Assembly (NCBI RefSeq): GCF_003202405.1
Contig: NZ_QJHL01000001.1
Location: forward strand, 186,001-250,000
From: Flavobacterium hydrophilum
GTDB taxonomy: Bacteria; Bacteroidota; Bacteroidia; Flavobacteriales; Flavobacteriaceae
Direction of reading: 5' to 3'
DNA length: 64,000 bases
Part shown: in pieces, positions 19,336 to 27,521 of the stretch
Layout of the letters: every line of letters begins with the position of its first letter
How positions within the stretch are numbered: position 1 is the stretch's first letter
Position numbers and translations under genes: made by a program
The notes under the pieces: generated by a model
Seen by the model: only the letters and a program-made list of their open reading frames with translations
What the model was told of the DNA's origin: nothing
Databases searched by the model: none

Positions 19336-19398
19336 AAGTATAAATTAATAATCAGAGTTTTAATCATCAATAAAAAATTAACCTAAAAAAAAGAAATC

Positions 19399-20022
19399 AT
19401 GACCAAAATTATCACCGCTATTACATTATTTATCTGCAGTTTATTATCTGCTCAGACACAATTTGAACAAGGAATGGGAAAAGCTTTCGGGCTTTGGAAA
19501 GAAGGGAAAAATGCTGAAGCTTCGGCAATGTTTGAAAGAATTGCTGCAGCCGATAAAAACAGCTATTTGCCAAATTATTACGTAGCTTTAATTAATACAA
19601 CTGCAGCTTTTACAGAAAAAGACAAAACCAAAATCGATTTGATGCTGACAAAAGCTCAGGATGCTTTAGATGTTGAGTTGATAAAAGATCAAAACAATGC
19701 AGAATTGCATGTTTTACAAGCCTTGATCTATACGGCTTATGTAGTGGCTGACCCAATGACAAACGGAATGAAATATTCAGCAAAAGTAATGGAAGCTTAC
19801 GCAAAAGCAAAAGCTATAGATCCAAATAATCCGAGAGCTGTTTTTGGAGAGGCTGATTATCAGTTAGGAGGAGCAAAATGGACAGGAGTTGATACAAAGC
19901 CACTTTGTGCGCAGGTTGATAAAGCTATTGAACTTTTTGCTACTTTTAAACCTGAAACCCCTTTTTCTCCAAAATGGGGATTAGACAGAGCATTGGAAGC
20001 ACAAAAAAATTGCAAAAAATAA
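19399..20022 (+). CDS. Exported TPR-like protein
   Basis: Protein of 207 residues with a signal peptide (MTKIITAITLFICSLLSAQ), then helical pairs resembling tetratricopeptide repeats: GLWKEGKNAEASAMFERIAAADKNS, ELHVLQALIYTAY and AYAKAKAIDPNNPRAVFGEADY. Two Cys near the C-terminus (LCAQ, KNCKK) could form a disulfide. It is probably periplasmic, in protein-protein interaction; no enzymatic motif is seen. The gene follows the TonB receptor but has its own candidate promoter. The function is not known. Confidence 0.8.
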   Translation: MTKIITAITLFICSLLSAQTQFEQGMGKAFGLWKEGKNAEASAMFERIAAADKNSYLPNYYVALINTTAAFTEKDKTKIDLMLTKAQDALDVELIKDQNNAELHVLQALIYTAYVVADPMTNGMKYSAKVMEAYAKAKAIDPNNPRAVFGEADYQLGGAKWTGVDTKPLCAQVDKAIELFATFKPETPFSPKWGLDRALEAQKNCKK

Positions 20023-20064
20023 AAGAGTACTCAGATAATTGTAATTCAAATAACAATATTTTTT

Positions 20065-20487
20065 ATGATAACAGTAAATCCATATTTGTATTTTAACGGC
20101 AATTGTGAAGAAGCTTTTAATTTTTATAAATCTGTTTTTGAAGTCGAATTCCAATATGTGGCACGTTATAAAGATGTTCCGCAAACAGAAAGGCATATTT
20201 TTCAGGAACAAGACAATAAAATTATGCATGTTTCCCTTCCAATTAGCAAGGAAACAATACTCATGGGTTCTGATAATTTGCAGGCACATAAACAGGCAAT
20301 ATCCTATACTGATTTTTCTTTATCAATTAATACAGATAAAAAAGAAGAGGCCGATAAACTGTTTGAAAAACTTTCAAAAGGGGGTAAAATTAAATTAGCA
20401 ATGAATGAAACGTTTTGGGGATCCTATTATGGAATTGTCAATGATAAATTTGGAATTAACTGGAAGATTAGTTTTGAAGTAAATTAA
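20065..20487 (+). CDS. VOC family protein, PhnB-like
   Basis: Protein of 140 residues of the PhnB/'3-demethylubiquinone methyltransferase-like' VOC group: YLYFNGNCEEAFNFYKSVF, then HVSLPISKETILMGSD and ALAMNETFWGSYYGIVNDKFGINWKI-type C-terminal residues (as NETFWGSYYGIVNDKFGINW). The fold is usually metal binding but many PhnB-like copies have no known substrate. It stands between the TPR protein and the LytS kinase, 33 bases before the kinase, so it could be the first gene of the LytS/2TM operon. Confidence 0.85.
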   Translation: MITVNPYLYFNGNCEEAFNFYKSVFEVEFQYVARYKDVPQTERHIFQEQDNKIMHVSLPISKETILMGSDNLQAHKQAISYTDFSLSINTDKKEEADKLFEKLSKGGKIKLAMNETFWGSYYGIVNDKFGINWKISFEVN

Positions 20488-20520
20488 AAGGTACTACAAC
20501 AAAGAAGTAAATTGTTAATA

Positions 20521-21879
20521 ATGAACGACTATAGAAATACATTTGGAGAATTGAGAAGCGGAACTATTATGTGTTTCAAGATTTCTATGGTCTTTACAGT
20601 GATATTTTCTGCTTTTTTAGGAGATGATTTAAATGTCAAAAACGTATTGCTTACGTTTGTTCTAAGCTGTATGTATTCTTTCGGACTTGGTTTTGGAAAT
20701 GGTTTTTTAAATATTCTTTTGGATAGAAAATGGGATTGGCTGGAACAAACTAATTTGCGTGTTTATTACGGTATTTTAGTTACAATATTATATACCATAC
20801 CAGTAGTTTTAGGAATTAACTATTTTATTTTTATTGTCTTGCGAAAAATGCCTTTAGATGAGTTTTTTAATCAGAACATGATATGGACACATCTTTTTTA
20901 CATCATCTTATCATTAGGAGTTTCGACTTTCATGCAGGCCAGAAGTTTTATGGTGAAATGGAAACAGGCATCAAAATTTGAAATCACACAGCAAAAGATC
21001 ATTGCAGGAACGGCTAATGCCAAATTTGAAAGTTTGAAAAATCAAATTGACCCGCATTTTCTTTTTAACAGCCTTAATGTATTAAGCTCTTTGATTGAAG
21101 AAAATCCGGATAATGCACAGCGGTTTACCACTTCGTTATCTAAAATCTACCGTTATGTTTTAGAACAAAAAGATAAAGAACTGGTTTCTGTTGAAGATGA
21201 ATTGTCATTTGCAAAAACCTACATGAACCTGCTGAAAATGCGTTTTGAAAACAGTTTGTTTTACGAATTACCAACTACGGAAATCAATCCCGACGCAAAA
21301 GTAGTTCCGTTGTCGTTACAGCTTTTACTTGAAAATACAGTAAAACACAATGTAGTAAGTGAACAAAAACCCCTGCATATTCGAATTTTTATTAATGGAG
21401 ATTGTCTGGCTATCCAAAATGATTTTCAGAAGAAAGAAGTTTTGCAGGACAGGCAAGGGGTGGGATTACAAAATATCGTAAATCGATACGCAATTATAAC
21501 CAACAGAAAGGTTTTGATTGAACAAAATGAACAAACATTCACAGTTAAGATTCCGATTTTAACGAAACAAATAGCAGTTATGGAAACAAATGCAGACTAT
21601 AGTGATGAAAGCAAGGCGTATTTCAGAGCTAAAAAAAGAGTGGAAGAATTAAAAGGATTTTACGCAAATGTAATTTCGTATTGCTGTATTATTCCCTTTT
21701 TAATTTTTATAAATCTTACTTTTTCTCCTGGTTTTCAGTGGTTTTGGTTCTCGGCTATAGGCTGGGGATTTGGAGTTGTAATGCATGCTTTTAAAGTTTT
21801 TGGATACAGTTCAGACTGGGAAGAACGTAAGATTAGAGAGATTCTGGAAAAAGAGAATAACAGACAAACCTGGAAATAA
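20521..21879 (+). CDS. LytS-type histidine kinase with C-terminal 2TM domain
   Basis: Membrane kinase of 452 residues. About four hydrophobic segments lie in the first 140 residues, then a His_kinase (PF06580) region with the phosphoacceptor in NQIDPHFLFNSLNVLSSLIE and an ATPase part with LLENTVKHN and GVGLQNIVNRY. The last ~90 residues are a 2TM domain (RVEELKGFYANVISY, SAIGWGFGVVMHAFKVFG, WEERKIREILEKEN) homologous to the three following small proteins. ATG at 20521 is chosen over a TTG nine bases upstream. Its partner is the LytTR regulator four genes downstream. Confidence 0.92.
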   Translation: MNDYRNTFGELRSGTIMCFKISMVFTVIFSAFLGDDLNVKNVLLTFVLSCMYSFGLGFGNGFLNILLDRKWDWLEQTNLRVYYGILVTILYTIPVVLGINYFIFIVLRKMPLDEFFNQNMIWTHLFYIILSLGVSTFMQARSFMVKWKQASKFEITQQKIIAGTANAKFESLKNQIDPHFLFNSLNVLSSLIEENPDNAQRFTTSLSKIYRYVLEQKDKELVSVEDELSFAKTYMNLLKMRFENSLFYELPTTEINPDAKVVPLSLQLLLENTVKHNVVSEQKPLHIRIFINGDCLAIQNDFQKKEVLQDRQGVGLQNIVNRYAIITNRKVLIEQNEQTFTVKIPILTKQIAVMETNADYSDESKAYFRAKKRVEELKGFYANVISYCCIIPFLIFINLTFSPGFQWFWFSAIGWGFGVVMHAFKVFGYSSDWEERKIREILEKENNRQTWK

Positions 21880-21881
21880 GT

Positions 21882-22184
21882 ATGGAAACAAAGTATAGTG
21901 AAGCAGAACGCTATTATCAGGCTCAGGAAAAGGTAAAAGAAATTAGAAAATTTTATGAGCATCTTGCTGTATATGTTCTTTGCAATCCGATTGTAATAAT
22001 TGTAAACTTTATGACTTCGCCGGGTTATTTATATTTTTGGTATTCCTTGCTTGGCTGGGGAGTTGCAATTATTCTGCACGGATTGAAAGCCTTTGATCGT
22101 TTCCCTTTTTTAAATAAGGAATGGGAAAAAAGAAAAATTGATGAAATTCTGGAAAAAGAGAACAATAAACAAAAATGGGAGTAA
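21882..22184 (+). CDS. Stand-alone 2TM domain protein
   Basis: Protein of 100 residues, made only of a 2TM domain (PF13239): EKVKEIRKFYEHLAVYV, two hydrophobic segments around an SPGYLYFWYSLLGWG linker, then WEKRKIDEILEKENNKQKWE. It starts 2 bases after the kinase stop and aligns closely with the kinase C-terminus, which suggests a duplication that was split off. The role is not known; interaction with the kinase membrane part or assembly in the membrane is an inference. Part of the tight LytS-2TM-2TM-2TM-LytTR operon. Confidence 0.88.
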   Translation: METKYSEAERYYQAQEKVKEIRKFYEHLAVYVLCNPIVIIVNFMTSPGYLYFWYSLLGWGVAIILHGLKAFDRFPFLNKEWEKRKIDEILEKENNKQKWE

Positions 22185-22186
22185 TC

Positions 22187-22492
22187 ATGGAAATAAATTA
22201 TAACGAAGAGGACAGATACTACCTGGCAAAAAAGAAGGTAGAGAATATAAAAGGGTTTTATGGTAATTTAATCTCATATATAGGTGTTAACATATTTTTG
22301 ATTTTTATTAATTTATATACAACACCTAATCATTTATGGTTTTATTGGCCGCTAATATGGTGGGGACTGGGAGTTGTTTTTCATGGTTTAAAAGTTTTCG
22401 AAGTGTTTCCTGTTTTAGGAAAAGACTGGGAAGAGCGAAAAATCAAAGAAATCATGGAGAAAGAAAAGGAGAACAGAAACAAATGGCAATAA
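22187..22492 (+). CDS. Stand-alone 2TM domain protein
   Basis: Protein of 101 residues, second free 2TM paralogue: NYNEEDRYYLAKKKVENIKG, LIWWGLGVVFHGLKVFE, WEERKIKEIMEKE. The ATG at 22187 is preferred over an in-frame ATG at 22175 that lies inside the preceding gene. From 22187 the protein begins MEINYNEEDRYY, which lines up with METKYSEAERYY of its neighbour. It starts 2 bases after the previous stop. Function as for its paralogues: unknown, membrane, with the LytS/LytTR pair. Confidence 0.88.
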   Translation: MEINYNEEDRYYLAKKKVENIKGFYGNLISYIGVNIFLIFINLYTTPNHLWFYWPLIWWGLGVVFHGLKVFEVFPVLGKDWEERKIKEIMEKEKENRNKWQ

Positions 22493-22512
22493 CTTTTAAA
22501 TCAAAGTAAAAA

Positions 22513-22881
22513 ATGGGACGTTTTAGAACACGTATGTACGAAGAATACCGACAAGAGTTTAATAATGATGAACACTTTGAAATAGCCTACAAAAAAGTAA
22601 AAAGAATCAAAGGTTTTTACTCGCATTTGAAAGTTTATATTATCGTTAATGCTATTATGATTATTTCAAATCTGAATCGCGATTTTATAGGAAGCAGATT
22701 TGAAGTCAATGGCTTACTGGATTGGCATACTTATTCTACAGCATTATATTGGGGTATTGCATTAGTGATTCATGCATTTACAGTATTTGGACCTGATTTA
22801 TTTTTTAATAGTGATTGGGAGCAAAAGAAAATCCGGAAATACATGGAAAAAGAATCTCAAAATACTAATAAATGGGAGTAA
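22513..22881 (+). CDS. Stand-alone 2TM domain protein, divergent copy
   Basis: Protein of 122 residues, third and most divergent free 2TM paralogue. It keeps YKKVKRIKGFYSHLKVY, ALYWGIALVIHAFTVFG and WEQKKIRKYMEKE. It differs by an N-terminal MGRFRTRMYEEYRQEFN extension and a longer loop between the two helices (NRDFIGSRFEVNGLLDWHT). It lies 20 bases after the previous gene and 36 before the LytTR gene. The longer periplasmic loop is where a signal could be sensed, but this is speculation. Confidence 0.86.
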   Translation: MGRFRTRMYEEYRQEFNNDEHFEIAYKKVKRIKGFYSHLKVYIIVNAIMIISNLNRDFIGSRFEVNGLLDWHTYSTALYWGIALVIHAFTVFGPDLFFNSDWEQKKIRKYMEKESQNTNKWE

Positions 22882-22917
22882 TCTTTAATCTGAATTTTTA
22901 ACATTTCAAGCCAAAAA

Positions 22918-23685
22918 ATGACCACATTAATTATAGAAGACGAAAAACCGGCTGCAAGATTGCTACAGCGAAAGCTTGAAAAAATGGAAATTGCCGTAGA
23001 AACAATGCTACATTCTGTTGAAGAATCTATAGATTGGTTTGGCAATAACGAACATCCCGATTTGATATTTTTGGATATTCAATTATCAGATGGGTTATCG
23101 TTTGAAATTTTTGAAAAAATAGATATCAAAAGCGCTATTATTTTTACAACAGCCTATGATGAGTATGCGCTAAAAGCATTTAAACTGAACAGTATCGATT
23201 ATCTTCTAAAGCCAATTGATGAAGATGAATTAGAAATGGCAGTTACCAAATTTAAAGCACGTTTGCCGAAATCAAATTCAGAAAATCAAAATCTTCAGCT
23301 TGATTTTGAACAAATACGCCGAATGCTTTCAAATCCTTTTGAGAAAAATTACAAAAAGCGATTTACCGTTAAAATAGGCCAGCACTTAAAGGTCATCACT
23401 ACTGATGAAATCGAATGTTTTTTTAGTGAAAACAAAGGAACTTACATTCATACTTTTGACAATCGAAATTATTTAATCGATTCGACTTTAGAAATTTTGG
23501 AGCAGGAATTAGATATGAAGGAATTCTTTCGCGTAAGCAGGAAATACATTGTTCCACTTCATGCTATTAAGGAAATTCAGCTGTATACCAACTCCCGTCT
23601 AAAAGTAATTTTGCCGAGTTATAAAGAAGATGAGGTTATTGTAAGCCGTGAAAAAGTTCAGGATTTTAAGGGCTGGTTAGGATAA
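22918..23685 (+). CDS. LytTR family response regulator
   Basis: Regulator of 255 residues: a receiver (about 1-118, phosphoacceptor Asp in LIFLDIQLSDG, TTAYDEYALKAFKLNSIDYLLKP) and a LytTR DNA-binding domain (about 145-253, with YKKRFTVKIGQHLKVITTDEI, FRVSRKYIVPLHAIKEIQLYTN). It binds DNA when phosphorylated by the LytS-type kinase upstream. The last gene of the operon; a terminator follows at 23731-23754. Targets are not identifiable from this window, though autoregulation is common in the family. Confidence 0.93.
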   Translation: MTTLIIEDEKPAARLLQRKLEKMEIAVETMLHSVEESIDWFGNNEHPDLIFLDIQLSDGLSFEIFEKIDIKSAIIFTTAYDEYALKAFKLNSIDYLLKPIDEDELEMAVTKFKARLPKSNSENQNLQLDFEQIRRMLSNPFEKNYKKRFTVKIGQHLKVITTDEIECFFSENKGTYIHTFDNRNYLIDSTLEILEQELDMKEFFRVSRKYIVPLHAIKEIQLYTNSRLKVILPSYKEDEVIVSREKVQDFKGWLG

Positions 23686-23730
23686 AAGGCTTACTTAAAA
23701 ATTAATAAAGCACAGAAAAGATAAATAAAA

Positions 23731-23754
23731 AAGAGCCATATAGATTTGGCTCTT
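23731..23754. terminator. Bidirectional intrinsic terminator
   Basis: Perfect 8-bp arms AAGAGCCA and TGGCTCTT with an 8-base loop. A-rich on the left and T-rich on the right, it lies between the convergent LytTR and ctaA genes. Confidence 0.8.
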
Positions 23755-23773
23755 TTCTGTTTGTAAATGATTC

Positions 23774-24799
23774 TTATTTACTCAATCGGTGCAAGGTATA
23801 CGTCATAGCACTCAAAAGGAAAAACGCCATAATTTGGTGAATTAGACCTAAAGCCAATGGCACACTGTATAATAATGTGAAAACACCAAGAGCAAACTGA
23901 ACAAAAACAAAAATCACCAAAATATTAATTCCGTTTGATTGTGTTGAGGTAAGTGAATATTTTTTGCTTTTGAAATACAGGAAAAGAATAATCGCAACCA
24001 CAACATAAGCAAAAGTCCTGTGTACAAACTGGACACCACTTTTTCCTTCAATCAAATTCTTCATTAAAGTAGATTGTTCAATAAAAACCGATTCGTGAAT
24101 AAATTCTCCGTCACTCATCATAGGCCAGTGATTGTGAATTAAACCGGCATTTAACCCTGCTACAAAACCTCCGTAAATAATCTGGATTAATAAAGCTGCT
24201 AAAGCATATCTGGCGATTTTACGAAGCGGCAGAATCTTATTGATGTTTCTTTCAGGATAAATCAAATCTAAAGCAACCCAAAGCGTATATGCGAATGTGA
24301 TAAAAGCAAAAGTTAAGTGTAATGAAAGCCTGAAGTGGCTTACATCCGGATTGTCAATTAATCCGCTGCGAACCATAAACCATCCAAGAAATCCCTGAAA
24401 ACCTCCCATAGCTAAAAGAACAATACATTTTTTGATGGTTGCAGTATCTAATTTCTTTTTGATTAAAAAGTAAACAAACGGAATAAAAAATACCAAGCCA
24501 ATGATACGCCCGATGAAACGGTGAAACCATTCCCAGAAATAAATAAATTTATAATCTGCTAATTGAAAATCGTTGTGAATATTGATTTTTTGGTACTCTG
24601 GAAATTTCTTGTATTGCTCAAAAGCTTCGTTCCATTTTGCTTCTGTTAAAGGCGGAAAAGTATCCGTTACCAAATGCCAGTCGGTCATGGATAAACCTGA
24701 ATTGGTCAAACGGGTGATACCGCCCACGACAACCATTAAAAACAATAAAACACAACCTGATAGTAACCAGATGATTACTGATTTATTTTCTTTTTTCAT
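23774..24799 (-). CDS. ctaA: Heme A synthase (COX15/CtaA)
   Basis: Membrane enzyme of 341 residues with eight hydrophobic segments. It converts heme O to heme A for aa3-type cytochrome oxidases. Conserved heme-ligand His regions are visible: WEWFHRFIGRIIG, RLSLHLTFAF, QFVHRTFAYVVV and GLIHQIMAF. The GGITRLTNSGLSMTDW start is highly diagnostic. It lies 12 bases after the cca gene on the same strand. No cytochrome oxidase subunits or heme O synthase are encoded here, so this is a detached biogenesis gene. Confidence 0.95.
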   Translation of the reverse strand: MKKENKSVIIWLLSGCVLLFLMVVVGGITRLTNSGLSMTDWHLVTDTFPPLTEAKWNEAFEQYKKFPEYQKINIHNDFQLADYKFIYFWEWFHRFIGRIIGLVFFIPFVYFLIKKKLDTATIKKCIVLLAMGGFQGFLGWFMVRSGLIDNPDVSHFRLSLHLTFAFITFAYTLWVALDLIYPERNINKILPLRKIARYALAALLIQIIYGGFVAGLNAGLIHNHWPMMSDGEFIHESVFIEQSTLMKNLIEGKSGVQFVHRTFAYVVVAIILFLYFKSKKYSLTSTQSNGINILVIFVFVQFALGVFTLLYSVPLALGLIHQIMAFFLLSAMTYTLHRLSK

Positions 24800-24811
24800 T
24801 TTATAAAGTAC

Positions 24812-26245
24812 TTATTTCTCTATTTTTTTTAAGCCTAACTTTTCAGCTCTTTTAATCACAAAATCATAAGCCGCCTGATATTCATTCGGAATATCTCCTT
24901 CTAAAATTGCTTCTTTTACCGCTTCTTTTAAAACTCCAATTTCTCTTGAAGGTTTTAAATCAAACATTTCCATAATTTCTTCTCCTGTAATGGGTGGCTG
25001 AAAATTACGCACCTGATCGCGTTCTTCAACTTCAACAATTTTTCTGCGGACAACCTCAAAGTTTTTATGGTATTTTTTGAATTTTGCCGGATTCTTTGTT
25101 GTAATATCAGCTTCGCACAAAGTCATTAAGTTCTCCACATCTTCACCCGCGTCAAAAACCAAACGACGAACAGCACTGTCGGTTACAATATCTTCTGCCA
25201 AAACAATTGGACGTGAACTCATCACAACCATTTTTTGGACAAATTTCATTTTATGGTTCAAAGGCATATGAAGACGTTCGAATATTTTCTTAGCCATTTT
25301 TCCACCCAGAAATTCATGTCCGTGAAAAGTCCAGCCTTGTTTTTTGTTAAAACGTTTGGTTGGTGCTTTTCCTATATCATGTAACAATGCTGACCAGCGC
25401 AACCACACATCATCTGTATTTGGACAAATATTATCGACAACTTCAAGCGTATGATAAAAGTTGTTTTTATGCGTATGGCCTTCAATTTCTTCTACCTGAT
25501 TCAATGCTGTCAATTCAGGTAAAATTAGATCTAAAAGTCCCGTTTGGTATAAAAGCAAAAAGCCTGTTGAAGGTTTTGGGGTAGAAAGAATTTTATTCAA
25601 TTCATCTACAATTCTTTCACCTGAAATAATTTTGATGCGATCAGCATTTTTTGTGATCGCATTCAGTGAGTTTTCTTCAATTTCGAAATTCAATTGAGTA
25701 GCAAACCGAATTGCACGAAGCATTCGCAATGGGTCATCAGAATAGGTAATATCCGAATCCAAAGGCGTTTTTATTATTTTGTTTTCTAAATCTTCCAAAC
25801 CATTGAAAGGATCCAGAAGATTGCCGAAATTATTTTCGTTTAATGAAAGAGCAAATGCATTGATAGTAAAATCACGACGATTTTGATCATCCTGAAGTGT
25901 ACCGTTTTCTACAATAGGATTTCGACTGTCACGGCTATAAGATTCTTTTCGTGCGCCTACAAATTCAATATCAGTATCTTCAAAACGAAGCATAGCTGTT
26001 CCGTAGGATTTAAAAACCTGAACTTTTGGTTTGTTGGGAAGTAATTCCGAAACTTTTAGTGCTAATTCGATACCGCTTCCAACGGCTACAACATCAATAT
26101 CTTTTTTAGAACCTCTGTTTAAAAGCAAATCACGAACGAAGCCGCCAATTACATAAGAGTCAACGTTTAATTCCCGAGAAGCTTTCGAAATGATGTCGAA
26201 GATTTTGTTTTGTAAAGCTGCTTTATAATTTGTTTGTATAGCCAC
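24812..26245 (-). CDS. cca: CCA tRNA nucleotidyltransferase with HD domain
   Basis: Enzyme of 477 residues adding or repairing the CCA end of tRNAs. It has the nucleotidyltransferase core YVIGGFVRDLLL with the catalytic pair in DIDVVAVGSG, the FTINAFAL motif, RNA-binding helices (DPLRMLRAIRFATQL) and a C-terminal HD phosphohydrolase domain (LRWSALLHDIGKAPT). The only plausible start is GTG at 26245 (MAIQTNYK), with no in-frame ATG upstream. That GTG lies within a copy of the CACGAATTCAC repeat. Minus-7 TAAATTTG is at 26296-26303. It is followed by ctaA. Confidence 0.94.
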   Translation of the reverse strand: MAIQTNYKAALQNKIFDIISKASRELNVDSYVIGGFVRDLLLNRGSKKDIDVVAVGSGIELALKVSELLPNKPKVQVFKSYGTAMLRFEDTDIEFVGARKESYSRDSRNPIVENGTLQDDQNRRDFTINAFALSLNENNFGNLLDPFNGLEDLENKIIKTPLDSDITYSDDPLRMLRAIRFATQLNFEIEENSLNAITKNADRIKIISGERIVDELNKILSTPKPSTGFLLLYQTGLLDLILPELTALNQVEEIEGHTHKNNFYHTLEVVDNICPNTDDVWLRWSALLHDIGKAPTKRFNKKQGWTFHGHEFLGGKMAKKIFERLHMPLNHKMKFVQKMVVMSSRPIVLAEDIVTDSAVRRLVFDAGEDVENLMTLCEADITTKNPAKFKKYHKNFEVVRRKIVEVEERDQVRNFQPPITGEEIMEMFDLKPSREIGVLKEAVKEAILEGDIPNEYQAAYDFVIKRAEKLGLKKIEK

Positions 26246-26463
26246 GAATTCACTGATTTTGATAATACGATATTCCTGAAGAGAATGAACGCGTGCAAAT
26301 TTACAACATAGAAAATGCCTTTTATAATCTATGGTTGACTTTTTTGAATAATTTCACAATTTTTCAATTGAATTTTATTAAAATAATATAGTGAAGCTGA
26401 ATTGCACGAATTCATTCGAAGTAATACTCAAAAATTTTAAAAATAAATTCGTGAATTCGTGGC
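26242..26463. repeat. CACGAATTCAC palindromic repeat family, three arms
   Basis: CACGAATTCA (26405-26414) and TGAATTCGTG (26452-26461) form a 10-bp perfect inverted repeat. A third arm, CACGAATTCAC, lies at 26244-26254, where its reverse strand supplies the GTG start of cca. The outer GCCACGAATTCAC (26242-26254) and GTGAATTCGTGGC (26451-26463) are also perfect inverted copies of each other. Confidence 0.75.
26296..26303 (-). promoter_or_regulatory. Minus-7 box TAAATTTG for cca
   Basis: TAnnTTTG on the minus strand, about 50 bases before the GTG start; it supports that start because transcription would begin downstream of any other in-frame option. Confidence 0.5.
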
Positions 26464-26529
26464 GAAAAAAAAACTATTCCACAATAAAACAAATCAATTG
26501 TGATAATCTGTTTTTAAAAATTCAATTTG

Positions 26530-26537
26530 TATTTTTG
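26530..26537 (+). promoter_or_regulatory. Minus-7 box TATTTTTG for yaaA
   Basis: TAnnTTTG 20 bases before the yaaA ATG. No minus-33 TTG at standard distance. Confidence 0.45.
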
Positions 26538-26557
26538 AATCACTTAAAAATGCACAA

Positions 26558-27316
26558 ATGAAAATTGTTATATCGCCTGCGAAGTCATTAAATTTCGAAA
26601 AAGAATTACCTACAAATAAACATACAGAGCCTTCATTTTTAAAAGAAGCAAGAATCGTTCATAAAGTAGTAAAAACTAAAAAGCCGGCTGAATTATCTGA
26701 ATTAATGTCAATCTCAGATAAACTAGCGGATTTGAACTGGAAACGCAATCAAGACTGGAAAACACCTTTTACTGCTCAAAATGCACGTCCGGCAGTTTAT
26801 ACTTTTGATGGAGATGTCTACACAGGCTTGGATGCATATACAATTCCGTTAGAAAAACTGGATGCATTACAGGATAAATTAAGAATTTTATCCGGACTTT
26901 ATGGTCTTCTAAAACCACTGGATTTAATGCAGGCGTATCGTTTGGAAATGGGGACTAAAATGCCTGTTGCTGAATCTAAAAACCTGCACGAATTCTGGAA
27001 ACCAACGGTCACAAAAGCTTTAAACAAAGAATTGAAAAAAGACGAATTATTCGTGAATTTAGCCAGTAACGAATACTTTTCTGCAGTTGATGTAAAAGGG
27101 TTGAAAGTTCCTGTAATTACTCCGGATTTTAAAGATTATAAAGACGGAAAATTAAAAATGATCAGTTTCTTTGCTAAAAAAGCAAGAGGAATGATGGTAC
27201 GTTATATCATCGATACCAATGCAGAAACTATTGACGATTTAAAAGGTTTCAATTACGAAGGTTATCAATTCGATGCGAATCTTTCAAAAGGAAATCATTT
27301 GGTTTTTACGAGATAA
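26558..27316 (+). CDS. yaaA: Peroxide stress protein YaaA
   Basis: Protein of 252 residues of the YaaA/DUF328 family: KIVISPAKSLNFEKELPT, PAVYTFDGDVYTGLDAYT, RILSGLYGLLKPLDLMQAYRLEMGT and the conserved C-terminal GYQFDANLSKGNHLVFTR. In E. coli the protein lowers free iron and protects DNA and proteins during hydrogen peroxide stress. It is a single gene with its own minus-7 box, followed by two repeat families and a strong terminator. Confidence 0.95.
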   Translation: MKIVISPAKSLNFEKELPTNKHTEPSFLKEARIVHKVVKTKKPAELSELMSISDKLADLNWKRNQDWKTPFTAQNARPAVYTFDGDVYTGLDAYTIPLEKLDALQDKLRILSGLYGLLKPLDLMQAYRLEMGTKMPVAESKNLHEFWKPTVTKALNKELKKDELFVNLASNEYFSAVDVKGLKVPVITPDFKDYKDGKLKMISFFAKKARGMMVRYIIDTNAETIDDLKGFNYEGYQFDANLSKGNHLVFTR

Positions 27317-27370
27317 ATTTTAAATCACTAAGATTCTGAGGTATTAAGTTTTCTTTTCTTTGTGTTAATT

Positions 27371-27412
27371 TTACCGCAATGAACGCTAAGATTTACGCAA
27401 GGTTCGCAAAGT
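27371..27412. repeat. ACCGCAA/GCTAAG/TTCGCAAAG repeat, partial copy
   Basis: The string of ACCGCAA, AACGCTAAG, TTACGCAA and TTCGCAAAG words matches the element at 46710-46831. This is a partial or one-sided copy. Confidence 0.6.
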
Positions 27413-27420
27413 TTTAAAAA

Positions 27421-27455
27421 CTTGAAACTTGAAACTTGAAACTTGAAACTTGAAA
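27421..27455. repeat. Five tandem copies of CTTGAAA
   Basis: Seven-base unit repeated five times without mismatch. The same word builds the arms of the palindromes in the trp operon spacers, so this looks like a slipped or expanded copy of that family. Confidence 0.9.
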
Positions 27456-27460
27456 CAATA

Positions 27461-27497
27461 AAAAATCCGTGTCACAGGAAAACTGACACGGATTTTT
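27461..27497. terminator. Bidirectional intrinsic terminator
   Basis: A 14-bp perfect stem (27461-27474 with 27484-27497) with a 9-base loop, A5 and T5 at the ends. It separates yaaA from the convergent efflux gene. Confidence 0.9.
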
Positions 27498-27521
27498 CGT
27501 ATTATAAATAATTACTAAATA

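Larger units (their letters stand above)
26246..26557. other. 312-base divergent intergenic region between cca and yaaA
   Basis: Holds the cca minus-7 box (26296-26303), the CACGAATTCAC repeat arms and the yaaA minus-7 box (26530-26537). The rest is AT-rich and without an open frame of interest. Confidence 0.7.

Noticed and set aside
22175..22189. ATG at 22175 as start of the second 2TM protein
   Set aside because: It lies inside the preceding gene; the ATG at 22187 gives an N-terminus matching its paralogue.
27421..27455. CTTGAAA tandem repeats as a CRISPR array
   Set aside because: Seven-base units with no spacers and no cas genes; it is a simple tandem repeat.
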